A stretch of 13,380 nt of DNA from Anaerolinea sp. (GCA_013824385.1 PNNU01000042.1:1-13380), one strand, 5' to 3'. Positions 1 through 6,985 are shown, counted from the stretch's first letter. Numbers and translations are program-made. Notes: generated by a model not told the origin, from the letters alone.

Positions 1-815
1 TCCGTGAAGGGGAAGAAGCTCGCCCTGAAGCGGGTGCGCACGTTCTGTCCGAACAGGCGCCGGGCCAAATCGGATAGCGTGGCCTTGAGGTTGCTGAAGG
101 TGATGCCTTCGCCTACTGCGATGCCTTCGATCTGATCGAACTGCGTCTCGTGGCGCGCATCCGTCTGCTCGTAGCGGTAGCACATGCCCGGCAGCACCAG
201 GCGGATGGAGGGGGGATTCTCAGGGTTGGTTGCGGCATACTCGCGCATCGAACGTACCTGCCCCGGGGATGTGTGTGTGCGCATCACAATGGGGTTGTCA
301 CCGCGCTCGCCTGCCTCCACAAAATAAGTATCCTGCATATCGCGGGCGGGGTGCCCGACGGGGAAGTTCAAGAGTTGGAAGTTATACTCGTCCGTCTCGA
401 CCTCGCGCGAACGATAGACCTGAAAGCCCATCTCGCCGAAGACGCGGTAAAGCTCGCGCAGCATCTGCGTATCGGGGTGCAGCCGCCCGGGCGTCATGGG
501 GCGTCCCGGCAGGGTCACATCCAGCTTTTCGCTGGCAATCGCCGTGGCCAAAGCGGACTCCTTGATGCATTCGGTGCGCTCGGCCAAAGCAGCCTCCAGC
601 GCGACTTTAACGCGGTTGGCGGCCTGCCCCACCTGCGGACGTAACTCCGTGGAGAGCTTGCCCATCGCCTGGAACGCTTGCGTGATGGCCGTGTTCTTGC
701 CGAGATATTGATTGCGCCAGGCCAGCAGCGCTTCTTCATTGGCAATGGACTTTAAATGTTCAAGCCCTTTTGCCAGCGCGGCTTCCAGTTCTTGCAGCAC
801 ATTTTCTTCTGCCAT
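1..815 (-). CDS. pheS: Phenylalanyl-tRNA synthetase alpha subunit, 5' part (runs off the left edge)
   Basis: Charges tRNA-Phe with phenylalanine as part of the cytoplasmic alpha2beta2 PheST enzyme. The reading frame gives 271 residues, open at the left edge; the family is usually about 330-350 residues. The N-terminal ~85 residues are the helical coiled-coil tRNA-binding arm. The class II catalytic core follows: LPGRP near residue 102, the HPARDMQDTYF block at 155-165, and the motif 2 region with RYEQTDARHETQFDQIEG at about 214-231. The ATG at 813-815 is preceded by a good AGGAG ribosome binding site (about 820-824). Expression is controlled by the T-box leader directly upstream. pheT is expected beyond the left edge but cannot be seen. 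Seen: motifs and start. Known: family role. Very confident of identity. Confidence 0.97.
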   Translation of the reverse strand, partial: MAEENVLQELEAALAKGLEHLKSIANEEALLAWRNQYLGKNTAITQAFQAMGKLSTELRPQVGQAANRVKVALEAALAERTECIKESALATAIASEKLDVTLPGRPMTPGRLHPDTQMLRELYRVFGEMGFQVYRSREVETDEYNFQLLNFPVGHPARDMQDTYFVEAGERGDNPIVMRTHTSPGQVRSMREYAATNPENPPSIRLVLPGMCYRYEQTDARHETQFDQIEGIAVGEGITFSNLKATLSDLARRLFGQNVRTRFRASFFPFT

Positions 816-832
816 ATTACGCTCCTGCACTT

Positions 833-866
833 AAAAAAATAAACCCATCCCATAAAACGGGACGGG
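833..866 (-). terminator. T-box attenuator terminator of pheS
   Basis: On the minus strand CCCGTCCC (866-859) pairs with GGGATGGG (851-844) across a 7-base loop, with one G-U pair. A T-rich run follows (842-833). It lies between the T-box antiterminator sequence and the pheS ribosome binding site, as expected for premature termination when tRNA-Phe is charged. Confidence 0.9.
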
Positions 867-994
867 AGACATTTCCCGCGGTACCACCCGGCTTGGCCTC
901 ATTGTGGCCCACTCTTTCCAACTCCAAACCTCGAAATTGGTCAACCCAAATAACGCTGGGATCAGCGGCTCAAGCTACTTGCTCTTGCCTTTCC

Positions 995-1021
995 TGATTA
1001 CTGATTACTAATCACTAATCA
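995..1021. repeat. GATTA/TAATC palindrome inside the pheS T-box leader
   Basis: The arms 995-1007 and 1009-1021 are inverted copies built from TGATTA units, with one central mismatch. They form a near-perfect 13-bp snap-back with almost no loop. A related 16-bp inverted repeat lies at 12833-12884. Here it sits between Stem I and the antiterminator, where T-box leaders usually carry a variable Stem III. It may therefore be a repeat that was inserted and tolerated there. Confidence 0.75.
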
Positions 1022-1151
1022 CTGCGAGAGTTTCACCCGAGCGACTCGAGAGGGAACTTCAACCGATTTTCACTGAGCGAACTCTCAACATGTGTCCGCA
1101 TCTCTGTCAGTTTCGTCCGGTCTACTTTCCTCCGTCACTGCCTGTGGGGGT

Positions 1152-1160
1152 ATTATATCA
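1152..1160 (-). promoter_or_regulatory. Probable extended -10 promoter for the pheS leader
   Basis: The minus strand reads TGATATAAT at about 1160-1152: a perfect TATAAT hexamer with the TGn extension. No convincing -35 box was found at standard spacing, as is common for extended -10 promoters. It would start transcription just before the T-box Stem I. Confidence 0.6.
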
Positions 1161-1212
1161 GGAAAGGATTACTTATAAATAGTCTATTGTTAAATCGAAT
1201 CTATTTTCAAAA

Positions 1213-2535
1213 TTATTTATTAATCTCACTTAAAAGATTCTTAGCAATTGCCATCACAACACCTACATGAACTCCATTGCCCAATGCTTTAAAGGCATCA
1301 TCTCTTGAGATTGGTAATATGTGAGTATCTGGTAAACCTTGAAGTCTTAACCCCTCAATACGAGTAAGAAACCTTTTTTTGGGGCCAAATAAGGGGATTT
1401 GTGTGCTTGTCATTGCAACAAGCGATGGAGATGAATTAATTCTTTTTACACGTAACCCTGAAGGTCGAAATTGTAAAACAAAAGACCAAATATTCCTTTC
1501 TTCTCCCTTACAATTCCATTCAAGTTTTCGGAGAGAAGGAGGATATGTTTTTAGCTTATTGATCCACTCTTCACTAAGGTATTCACTAATAGATTCAAAC
1601 CAATTTCGGTTTTTATTAATGAAGTCAATTTTCCAATCAGGAAATTTATCGTCTTGTGATTGAGCGTATTTTGGTAAATATGAAATAATTGACTCTTTAC
1701 TCATGTACTTAGTGTCTATTTCATTTTTTAAACAGTTACGCAATTCTTCCAATGGAGTTTGATATGGAGTATGTTCCTTATAAGGATATTTATAGTAAAT
1801 TTCATCACCCCAAATTGGAAAGGATGGCAGGTTTATGCTATTAGGCAATGTTTGTAATAGTTTCCCCCAATGGTTAATGCAATCAATTTGTTGAAAAGTT
1901 GGTGTTGTTTCCAAAAAATCATTTTCAGACAGTTCATTATTATCTTGAATAATATCTAACAATGAACTTATATGATTCCTATCAAAATCAGGAAAAGGTT
2001 TTTTGAGTGGGGCATTTAATCTTCCGATAATAAAAAATCTTTCTCTTGAATGAGGAAATCCAAAATATTGTGGAGAAATTAACCCTGTGCCGCCACTTGT
2101 GACATGTTCAGTTCCATAGACTTCATAACCTAAAAGTTCAAGTTCTTCTTTGATGATTTTCCATGTTCTTCCTTGATCATGACGCTCAAAATTCCCAACA
2201 TTTTCTAAGATTAGAAATTGAGGAAATTTCTTTTTAATGATATGAATAATTTCATAGAATAATGTTCCTTGAATTTCATCTTCTAATCCTAATTGAAATC
2301 CAGATTTCGAAAATGGTTGACAAGGAAACCCTGCACAAAGAATATCATGATCTGGAACTAGGTCTCTAAAATTCCTAATATCTCCAAAAATCTTATCCTT
2401 AGATTCTGGAAAATTCTTTTCATAAATATCTCTAAGGTCATTATCTATTTCAGAAACAAAAACACATTCATGGCCCAATTTGGAAAGTGCAACATTAAAT
2501 CCGCCTAGACCGGCAAATAAATCGATAAATTTCAT
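1213..2535 (-). CDS. DNA (cytosine-5-)-methyltransferase of an R-M-like cassette
   Basis: Transfers a methyl group from S-adenosylmethionine to C5 of cytosine in a specific DNA sequence, presumably protecting the host from the cassette's nuclease. The protein has 440 residues with the expected motif order. Motif I is FAGLGG at 7-12. Motif IV is GFPCQPFS at 69-76, with catalytic Cys72. Motif VI is ENV at 111-113 and motif VIII is HSRERFFIIG at 162-171. A long variable target-recognition region spans about 185-385. Motif IX is the TRIEGLRLQGLPD stretch near 391-403, and motif X includes ALGNGV near 417-422. The ATG at 2535 lies 7 bases after the nuclease stop, so the two are probably co-transcribed. 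It is last in the cassette. Codon and base use are AT-rich, unlike the flanks. The target sequence cannot be deduced. Family assignment is secure. Confidence 0.96.
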   Translation of the reverse strand: MKFIDLFAGLGGFNVALSKLGHECVFVSEIDNDLRDIYEKNFPESKDKIFGDIRNFRDLVPDHDILCAGFPCQPFSKSGFQLGLEDEIQGTLFYEIIHIIKKKFPQFLILENVGNFERHDQGRTWKIIKEELELLGYEVYGTEHVTSGGTGLISPQYFGFPHSRERFFIIGRLNAPLKKPFPDFDRNHISSLLDIIQDNNELSENDFLETTPTFQQIDCINHWGKLLQTLPNSINLPSFPIWGDEIYYKYPYKEHTPYQTPLEELRNCLKNEIDTKYMSKESIISYLPKYAQSQDDKFPDWKIDFINKNRNWFESISEYLSEEWINKLKTYPPSLRKLEWNCKGEERNIWSFVLQFRPSGLRVKRINSSPSLVAMTSTQIPLFGPKKRFLTRIEGLRLQGLPDTHILPISRDDAFKALGNGVHVGVVMAIAKNLLSEINK

Positions 2536-2542
2536 TGGATTC

Positions 2543-3391
2543 TCAATTTTGATAAATATTTATTTGTTCTTGAATCCAAGTATTTAGATCTTCTTCTAAT
2601 AAGATGTCATTTATACCGGAATTTAATAAGTTAATGAGCCGAATTCTATCAAAAAGCAGCCCTTTTTCAACTGATTTTTCATGCCAATCTCGTTCTTTGA
2701 TTATGCATGGTACTGCAAACGCAGTTATTGGGTGTACTCCCCAATGAAGATATTGTTTCCAATTCTCAATTGGAACAGGTTGTTTATCTGACCAATTATG
2801 ACCAGCTGCACATTGGACTAATAATACAACCTGGCTTGATCTGTTGTCAAAATGAGGGATCCAACCAACAACATCAAGACCTCTGTCTTTAAAATGAGAA
2901 GGTGGCGATTCAATAAATCTTTCATTCAGAGAAGTGGAAAGTTGCTTAATTTTTTGTTTTATCGCTGATTCTTCGTTTCCATCAATCGGTTCAAATGGCC
3001 AACCAAAAACTTCTGCTTTACCAGTTAAGTATTTTTCAACTGCATATTTTGTTATTTTTTCAAATATCTTTCCGGGGGTTTGAGTATTACCCTGCACTCC
3101 AAATATTGAAAGAAACAAACACATAATATATTCGTTTGGCGGGTTTGATTGAAAAATCCATTGAATGGACCGATCATCAATATAAAAAAAGTTATCTAAG
3201 TAAAGAGAATTCCGATATTCTAATTCCCTCCATACATCAGATAAAAATGATTCTTTAACATCATCTCCAGTATTGGTCTCGATCAATGATTCGATATCTG
3301 ATTTAGATAAAGTGTTTTTTTGTAAAGCTAAATTTAATTCGACCCAATCAGCAATGCATTCACTTGATTCAGTGTCTGGAAGCCCAATCAT
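2543..3391 (-). CDS. Candidate PD-(D/E)XK-type restriction nuclease, 282 aa
   Basis: I do not recognise this as a named enzyme. Its position between a ParB-like gene and a C5 methyltransferase suggests the cleaving component of an R-M-like system. Visible features resemble a divergent PD-(D/E)XK core. A helix carries GKIFEK (Glu111). Next comes RGLDVVGW, with Asp173 at the start of a strand. The hydrophobic strand VVLLVQCA follows, with Gln193 where the E/Q of the (D/E/Q)XK motif would lie. The usual lysine is Ala195, so the motif is atypical; Lys203 or Lys212 could substitute. No HNH, GIY-YIG or PLD motif was seen. The ATG at 3391 overlaps the ParB-like stop by 4 bases (ATGA), which implies translational coupling. 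It could instead be an accessory or DNA-binding subunit. The nuclease call is inference. Confidence 0.6.
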   Translation of the reverse strand: MIGLPDTESSECIADWVELNLALQKNTLSKSDIESLIETNTGDDVKESFLSDVWRELEYRNSLYLDNFFYIDDRSIQWIFQSNPPNEYIMCLFLSIFGVQGNTQTPGKIFEKITKYAVEKYLTGKAEVFGWPFEPIDGNEESAIKQKIKQLSTSLNERFIESPPSHFKDRGLDVVGWIPHFDNRSSQVVLLVQCAAGHNWSDKQPVPIENWKQYLHWGVHPITAFAVPCIIKERDWHEKSVEKGLLFDRIRLINLLNSGINDILLEEDLNTWIQEQINIYQN

Positions 3392-4530
3392 AAATAATCC
3401 TCTACTGATTTTTCAAGTGCTAAGATATTTCCCTTTATTCGTTCAATTTCTGCAACAACATCTGAAGTTTTATGTCTATGAATAAAACTCAGTACGGTTT
3501 CAATTTTTCTATTAGATTCTCGCAAATATTTAAGAACCATTTTTTCTTCACCGTCTGACCGATCATAAGCTTCCACAATATTATTCGTCGATTCTAAATA
3601 AGCTATAGCTTCATCACTTGAAACAATGTCTGATAAGTAATTTGTTATATCTCGTGATTCATGAATCGCGGGCCTAATTTTTTCGTTCCCGTAAATCCAA
3701 GTTAAGAACTTTTTTAAATTCCCCATTTTTTCTTTAGGAATTGGTGAATTAATATCTGAGTTTTGAATTTTTTGTGGTAACCCTAAGTAATTTTTGATAT
3801 TTCCCTGTCCAACCGCTAGCAACAAATAAGAAAAGTCGTTTTTTGCTTCTTTTATATTGAAGTCAAGTTGATCCTTTGCTTGTTCAACGATCTTATAACT
3901 CACATAATTACGAATTAAAGCGCCTGATTGATCCCCTATTTGATTTCCAATTTCTTCTAGTGAAAATCCACTTTCGATCATTTTTGCTATGTATCGCGCT
4001 TTTGCATATGATTCCCATTTTTGAATACCAACAATATGCCTAACCCCTAAATAGGGAATAACTTCAATGCGTTTTTGGTAAATAATTACAGGTAGATTAC
4101 TTAAATCATTTCTGACTTTTTGTGAAATCATAGGCCAGTTAGTAATATTTAATAAATCACGTAAATTTTCATTTAATAACAATTTTGCTGTTGCTAATCT
4201 TCTGTTACCTTCAACAACGACATATTCAATATTTGGATTATTTAAAAAATCAATAAAGTCCGAAGACTCAACAGGAATATTTTGTAATTTCTCAGGAAGA
4301 TCCTTTGGTATAGCAACTAACGGCTCTTCATCAAAATATCCATTATTAGCCATCGAGTCTGCTAAAGTATTTAAAGAAAAGTATTTATATAGAGTTTTTA
4401 GAAGCGAAAATTCGTCTTTTCCTTGAGCTTCTTCAGGGAGTCTTGGGTTTTCGCTATCAAGGAATAACTTATTGATATCGATATCCTTTTGTGGATGTTT
4501 ACGGCCTATCCCAAGTGGTTTGTCAACCAT
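3388..4530 (-). CDS. ParB-like (ParB/Srx fold) protein, first gene of the R-M-like cassette
   Basis: 380 residues. The N-terminal half looks like a ParB/sulfiredoxin-fold domain: an SENPRLP block at 26-32 and a VVVEGNRRLATAKLL block at 104-118, where EGNRR corresponds to the nucleotide/phosphate-binding box of ParB proteins. Residues about 165-217 (HIVGIQKWESYAKARYIAK onward) resemble the ParB central helix-turn-helix DNA-binding domain. The C-terminal ~45 residues are charged and probably helical. ParB-fold proteins bind CTP or ATP and slide on, or sometimes nick, DNA. The partner genes suggest a role in phage defence, not plasmid partition, and no parA or parS is visible. The start at 4530 has a GGAGA ribosome binding site. 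A promoter and an imperfect palindrome lie about 35-80 bases upstream. Family assignment is good; function is inferred. Confidence 0.8.
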   Translation of the reverse strand: MVDKPLGIGRKHPQKDIDINKLFLDSENPRLPEEAQGKDEFSLLKTLYKYFSLNTLADSMANNGYFDEEPLVAIPKDLPEKLQNIPVESSDFIDFLNNPNIEYVVVEGNRRLATAKLLLNENLRDLLNITNWPMISQKVRNDLSNLPVIIYQKRIEVIPYLGVRHIVGIQKWESYAKARYIAKMIESGFSLEEIGNQIGDQSGALIRNYVSYKIVEQAKDQLDFNIKEAKNDFSYLLLAVGQGNIKNYLGLPQKIQNSDINSPIPKEKMGNLKKFLTWIYGNEKIRPAIHESRDITNYLSDIVSSDEAIAYLESTNNIVEAYDRSDGEEKMVLKYLRESNRKIETVLSFIHRHKTSDVVAEIERIKGNILALEKSVEDYL

Positions 4531-4564
4531 AGATTTTCTCCATAATCAATATTTATAGAAATTA

Positions 4565-4608
4565 ATTATATATAAGATTCATTTTTTGGTAATGGTATAT
4601 TACTATTA
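4565..4608 (-). promoter_or_regulatory. Promoter and possible operator of the ParB/nuclease/methyltransferase cassette
   Basis: The minus strand has -35 TTACCA (4592-4587), a 16-bp spacer and a perfect -10 TATAAT (4570-4565), upstream of the ParB-like start at 4530. An imperfect palindrome, TAATGGTA-tat-TACTATTA (4590-4608, one mismatch), overlaps the -35 box. It could be an operator, for instance for autoregulation by the cassette's own DNA-binding protein. The operator role is inference. Confidence 0.55.
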
Positions 4609-4738
4609 AAAGCGTTTTAGTGCGTTACAAGCTTCAAATATTATCAATAATAGCTAACCCCACAAAAAAATTGCGCATTAAGTCTTTAACCAATCCAGTC
4701 AACAAAAATGTACAAGGTCTTTATTTGGGTGCTTAAAA

Positions 4739-4785
4739 GGACACGGCGCGTCGTGTCCCTAATATGGCTATTTTGTGGCGTGTCC
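4739..4785. repeat. P repeat, copy 1 (GGACAC palindrome plus tail)
   Basis: GGACACG (4739-4745) is inverted as CGTGTCC (4752-4758) around GCGCGT. A conserved tail follows (4764-4785, ATGGCTAT...GTGGCGTGTCC). The same palindrome-plus-tail architecture occurs at 7834, 10152 and 10325. Confidence 0.85.
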
Positions 4786-4815
4786 ATTTTCCCTCGGTAC
4801 AAACAATTTCCCCTC

Positions 4816-4844
4816 TTGACAAAACAGAACATATATTCTAATAT
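4816..4844 (+). promoter_or_regulatory. Orphan consensus promoter pointing right
   Basis: A perfect -35 TTGACA (4816-4821) is separated by exactly 17 bases from TAATAT (4839-4844). No plus-strand gene follows. Downstream lie a CAATTTA/TAAATTG hairpin (4870-4887) and the convergent HigA-ImmA gene. If active, it would make a small or antisense RNA. The region is AT-rich, so a chance match is possible. Confidence 0.4.
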
Positions 4845-4940
4845 ATAAATCTCCCAATAATGGTATGTCCAATTTATCGGTAAATTGTCTGTTTTCGGTT
4901 CTTTAATAACTGAATATATTGCGTCCGTCATGCACAACAT

Positions 4941-4979
4941 CGATTATTCGAATCTACAAAAAATCGGTTCGAATAATTG
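4941..4979. repeat. Inverted repeat ATTATTCGAA/TTCGAATAAT
   Basis: The arms 4943-4952 and 4968-4977 are perfectly complementary over 10 bp and extend to 12 bp with one G-T wobble. The loop is 15 bases. No gene start lies close by, so its role is unknown; it could be a relict operator or a hairpin RNA. Confidence 0.6.
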
Positions 4980-5157
4980 TCGAGAGCCGTTTGAGTCGAA
5001 TTGAATTTAATTGATTTTTCTTTAAAACGACTAACCAGTGATTTGTTTTCTTTGTTCCTGAATTTTCTTTGAAACAAATACAAATCAAAATTCACCCTTT
5101 TTGAGATCGATTTCCGCCAAAAAAGACCATTTGTACGTAGAAACAAATAACTAATCT

Positions 5158-5340
5158 CTTTGCGAACCGCTTGATTCTATATGGTTTGTTTTAATATGAT
5201 CTTCTTTGCGGGCTCCGCGGCTCTGCGTGAGCTTGATTTTGCCCATGGTTATTATGTGGGGTGTCCAGAAAACAGCAATAATTAATGCTCTTCTTTGCGA
5301 ACTTTGCGCGAATTTACTTTGTGTTCTTTGCGAGAGACAG
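5158..5340. repeat. Cluster of CTTTGCG-type intergenic repeats with a lone P tail
   Basis: CTTTGCG/CTCCGCG/GCGTGAG-type units occur at about 5158-5169, 5199-5232 and 5287-5340. Between them, 5245-5266 matches the P-repeat tail of 4764-4785 at about 19 of 22 positions, without the palindrome. Related units occur at 6986-7020, 10402-10452 and 11086-11159, always between genes. Confidence 0.8.
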
Positions 5341-5346
5341 GTTTTG

Positions 5347-6552
5347 TCACCCACTCATTTCTTCAAACAGACTCCTGACCTCGCCATTCCCCAAAAGATT
5401 TGAGTGAAGAGTGAAATCCTTAACGTCGTGCCTGATGCGTCCGGCGACAACTGCCGGGCAAACCCCTATTTTCTCCGCAAGCTGGCTGATATAAGCGGAC
5501 TCTGTGGTCTGCATCAATCTGGTGCTCTCGGCTTCCCAGATTTGAGGCGGGATCAACAGCTCAGAAGCAAATTGGTTCGCCTGGTTTTCAAGATCGTCAC
5601 AATCAGGGCTGCTGTGCTCTGTGTTATCCATAAACACCGAGTCGATGCCTTTAAGCAAATGGAGCATCACATGCGCAAGTTCATGTATCAGCGTGAACCA
5701 AAAATTATCCTGCCGGTCATGCCGCAGGGTCATGCCTATTACGGGCCTCCCATCAGGGTTTAAAAAACAGGCTCCGTCCAGATAGGTGTGTGGCAAATGT
5801 TTGAGGATCACAAGCGGAATCCCCAACTCCGCCAGATAATCACGGGCTTTGATGGGACCTGTGGTATATGCACTTAGTTTGACTATTTGCTGAATCTTTT
5901 CGACAGTAATCCTGCCCGGATCAAATTCCTGACATCTTTGTAGGTTTGCCTTGGTGAGTACTTGTGCCTGCCAGGCTAATAAGGCGTTTTGATCTATTTC
6001 TCCTTCGGAACTTCGGCATAAGGCCAACGATTGAGTTTTTCCTTTAAAAACCGAGAATAATTGTTCAAGGCATTCTTCTGCATGCTGTTTCGCCTGATTT
6101 AAATTCCCGACATAACCAGAAAAATAGCCGCGGTTGGCCATTTCATTAAATGGAAAATCTCTTCGTTCAAAGTGTTGCTTCGGAAGTGTGGCACCTGGCT
6201 CCTGGATTAAAACTTCGGCGGGAATCCCCAGCCCTTCGTACAGATTGCGGATCATCGAAAGGCTTAATGGTACTTTTCGATTGAGGATTTCAGACACTTT
6301 GCTCTGGCTTCCAATAAAGGGGATCAAATCCTTTTGGGTTAATCCTTGTTGTTCCATGCGGAATTTGATGGCATCTACGGGGTCAGGCAATGGAATTGGA
6401 AAATGGTCCTCTTCGTATTTTTCTATCAACACAGATAGCAGTTCCAATTGCTGCTCTTCTTTGGACCCGGGTTCAGCATCCATCAATAATTCCAACTCAG
6501 ATAATGCTGTCTCATATTCATCTTCTGTTTTTATAACTTTGTCGATCATCAT
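5347..6552 (-). CDS. HigA-like HTH antitoxin fused to an ImmA/IrrE metallopeptidase
   Basis: 401 residues. The N-terminal part (1-118) is a HigA-type antitoxin: an acidic helical lead, then an XRE-like helix-turn-helix (about 60-110, with LTQKDLIPFIGSQSKVSEILN). It should bind the upstream toxin HigB and repress the operon. The C-terminal part holds an ImmA/IrrE (COG2856-type) zinc peptidase. The metal motif is HELAH at 290-294 (in TLIHELAHVMLHL), and a candidate third ligand region is DDLENQANQFASELLIP (Glu322). ImmA peptidases cleave HTH repressors, so the fusion could process itself, other HigA-type regulators or phage repressors. The start (MMID) overlaps the higB stop by 4 bases (ATGA). 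At about 400 residues it is far longer than a lone HigA (~100-130). Domain calls are secure; the protease substrate is inferred. Confidence 0.9.
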   Translation of the reverse strand: MMIDKVIKTEDEYETALSELELLMDAEPGSKEEQQLELLSVLIEKYEEDHFPIPLPDPVDAIKFRMEQQGLTQKDLIPFIGSQSKVSEILNRKVPLSLSMIRNLYEGLGIPAEVLIQEPGATLPKQHFERRDFPFNEMANRGYFSGYVGNLNQAKQHAEECLEQLFSVFKGKTQSLALCRSSEGEIDQNALLAWQAQVLTKANLQRCQEFDPGRITVEKIQQIVKLSAYTTGPIKARDYLAELGIPLVILKHLPHTYLDGACFLNPDGRPVIGMTLRHDRQDNFWFTLIHELAHVMLHLLKGIDSVFMDNTEHSSPDCDDLENQANQFASELLIPPQIWEAESTRLMQTTESAYISQLAEKIGVCPAVVAGRIRHDVKDFTLHSNLLGNGEVRSLFEEMSG

Positions 6553-6842
6553 ATTGTCACCGCGTCAATTTTGTCATATTCCGCGTGAGTGCCGATAAAT
6601 CTGATAAAAATCACGCCTGTGTTGTAATGGATTTTCACCACAAGTCGATAACTGTTTCCTTTGATATTGAAAACAATTCGATTATCTCCGACTGGGTCTG
6701 CGTATGGATAGTTATTAACAATTTCATCAGAAGTTTTCCAGGATGCATTTTGAGCTTCAGCATGCCATGCTAGAAGTGCTTCCTTGACATCGGTGTGTTT
6801 ATCCCAAAAATCTGATAATGTTTTTCTTTTGATGATTCTCAT
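6549..6842 (-). CDS. higB: HigB-type mRNA interferase toxin
   Basis: A small RelE/HigB-superfamily toxin of 97 residues that would cleave mRNA on the ribosome when released from its antitoxin. Family hallmarks are visible: the start MRIIKRKTLSDFW, the central LLAWHAEAQNASWKT segment, the DNRIVFNIKGNSYRLVVKI strand pair, and the C-terminal FIRFIGTHAEYDKID with the conserved HAEYD block. I chose the ATG at 6842, not a TTG at 6857, because the family normally begins with MRII and GGGGA precedes the ATG. The toxin precedes the antitoxin, the usual HigBA order, and its stop overlaps the next start (ATGA). A consensus promoter lies unusually close upstream. Confidence 0.93.
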   Translation of the reverse strand: MRIIKRKTLSDFWDKHTDVKEALLAWHAEAQNASWKTSDEIVNNYPYADPVGDNRIVFNIKGNSYRLVVKIHYNTGVIFIRFIGTHAEYDKIDAVTI

Positions 6843-6844
6843 AT

Positions 6845-6901
6845 AATATATCCCCAAATAGGAAAAATGTCAATATTAAAATATCCAAAAAAAGGATATT
6901 T
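6845..6901 (-). promoter_or_regulatory. higB promoter and possible operator
   Basis: The minus strand carries a perfect -35 TTGACA (6873-6868), a 17-bp spacer and -10 TATATT (6850-6845). Just upstream is an inverted repeat, AAATATCC (6879-6886) and GGATATTT (6894-6901), around seven A residues. It is a plausible HigA operator. The -10 ends only two bases before the higB ATG, so a transcript starting at the usual distance would be leaderless or would begin inside codon 1 or 2. Confidence 0.6.
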
Positions 6902-6985
6902 GACTTAATTCCCTCAACTGCAACATCATTTATTTCTAAAGAATAACATTAATTGTGATTATCGTGTCTATAAATTTACACAAAA

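Larger units (their letters stand above)
833..1146 (-). promoter_or_regulatory. T-box riboswitch leader of pheS
   Basis: T-box leaders sense uncharged cognate tRNA and let transcription continue into a synthetase gene when the amino acid is scarce. On the minus strand, positions 889-875 read GGGTGGTACCGCGGG, the near-invariant T-box sequence that holds the UGGN bulge pairing with the tRNA acceptor end. It is followed by a terminator (separate entry) and then pheS, giving the classical antiterminator/terminator switch. The upstream part (about 1020-1130) can form a long Stem I with GAGAGTT/AACTCTC arms and holds an AGTAGA element near its base. A UUC phenylalanine specifier is expected from the gene, but I could not assign it securely. 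A GATTA palindrome sits between Stem I and the antiterminator. Confidence 0.93.
4531..5346. other. Long AT-rich intergenic region with repeats and no convincing gene
   Basis: This 816-bp gap between the R-M-like cassette and the HigA-ImmA stop holds the cassette promoter, a P palindrome with tail (4739-4785), a plus-strand orphan promoter (4816-4844), small hairpins (4870-4887 and 4941-4979), a lone P tail (5245-5266) and three CTTTGCG-type repeats (from 5158, 5199 and 5287). The short open frames have no family features, overlap the repeats and lack good ribosome binding sites, so I did not call genes. Confidence 0.7.

Noticed and set aside
150..745. Several open frames on both strands over the pheS region
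   Set aside because: They are shadows of pheS; only the minus-strand frame ending its start at 815 shows synthetase motifs.
3388..4530. Plasmid partition (parAB) origin for the ParB-like gene
   Set aside because: There is no ParA ATPase, no parS-like site cluster and no replication gene; neighbours are a methyltransferase and a candidate nuclease.
4686..5146. Two minus-strand frames of 84 and 72 codons
   Set aside because: They cross the P repeat and the 4941-4979 inverted repeat, lack ribosome binding sites, and show no family features.
5158..5340. CRISPR-like look of repeated CTTTGCG units
   Set aside because: Units are irregular in length, lack constant spacers and have no cas genes near; they fit dispersed intergenic repeats.
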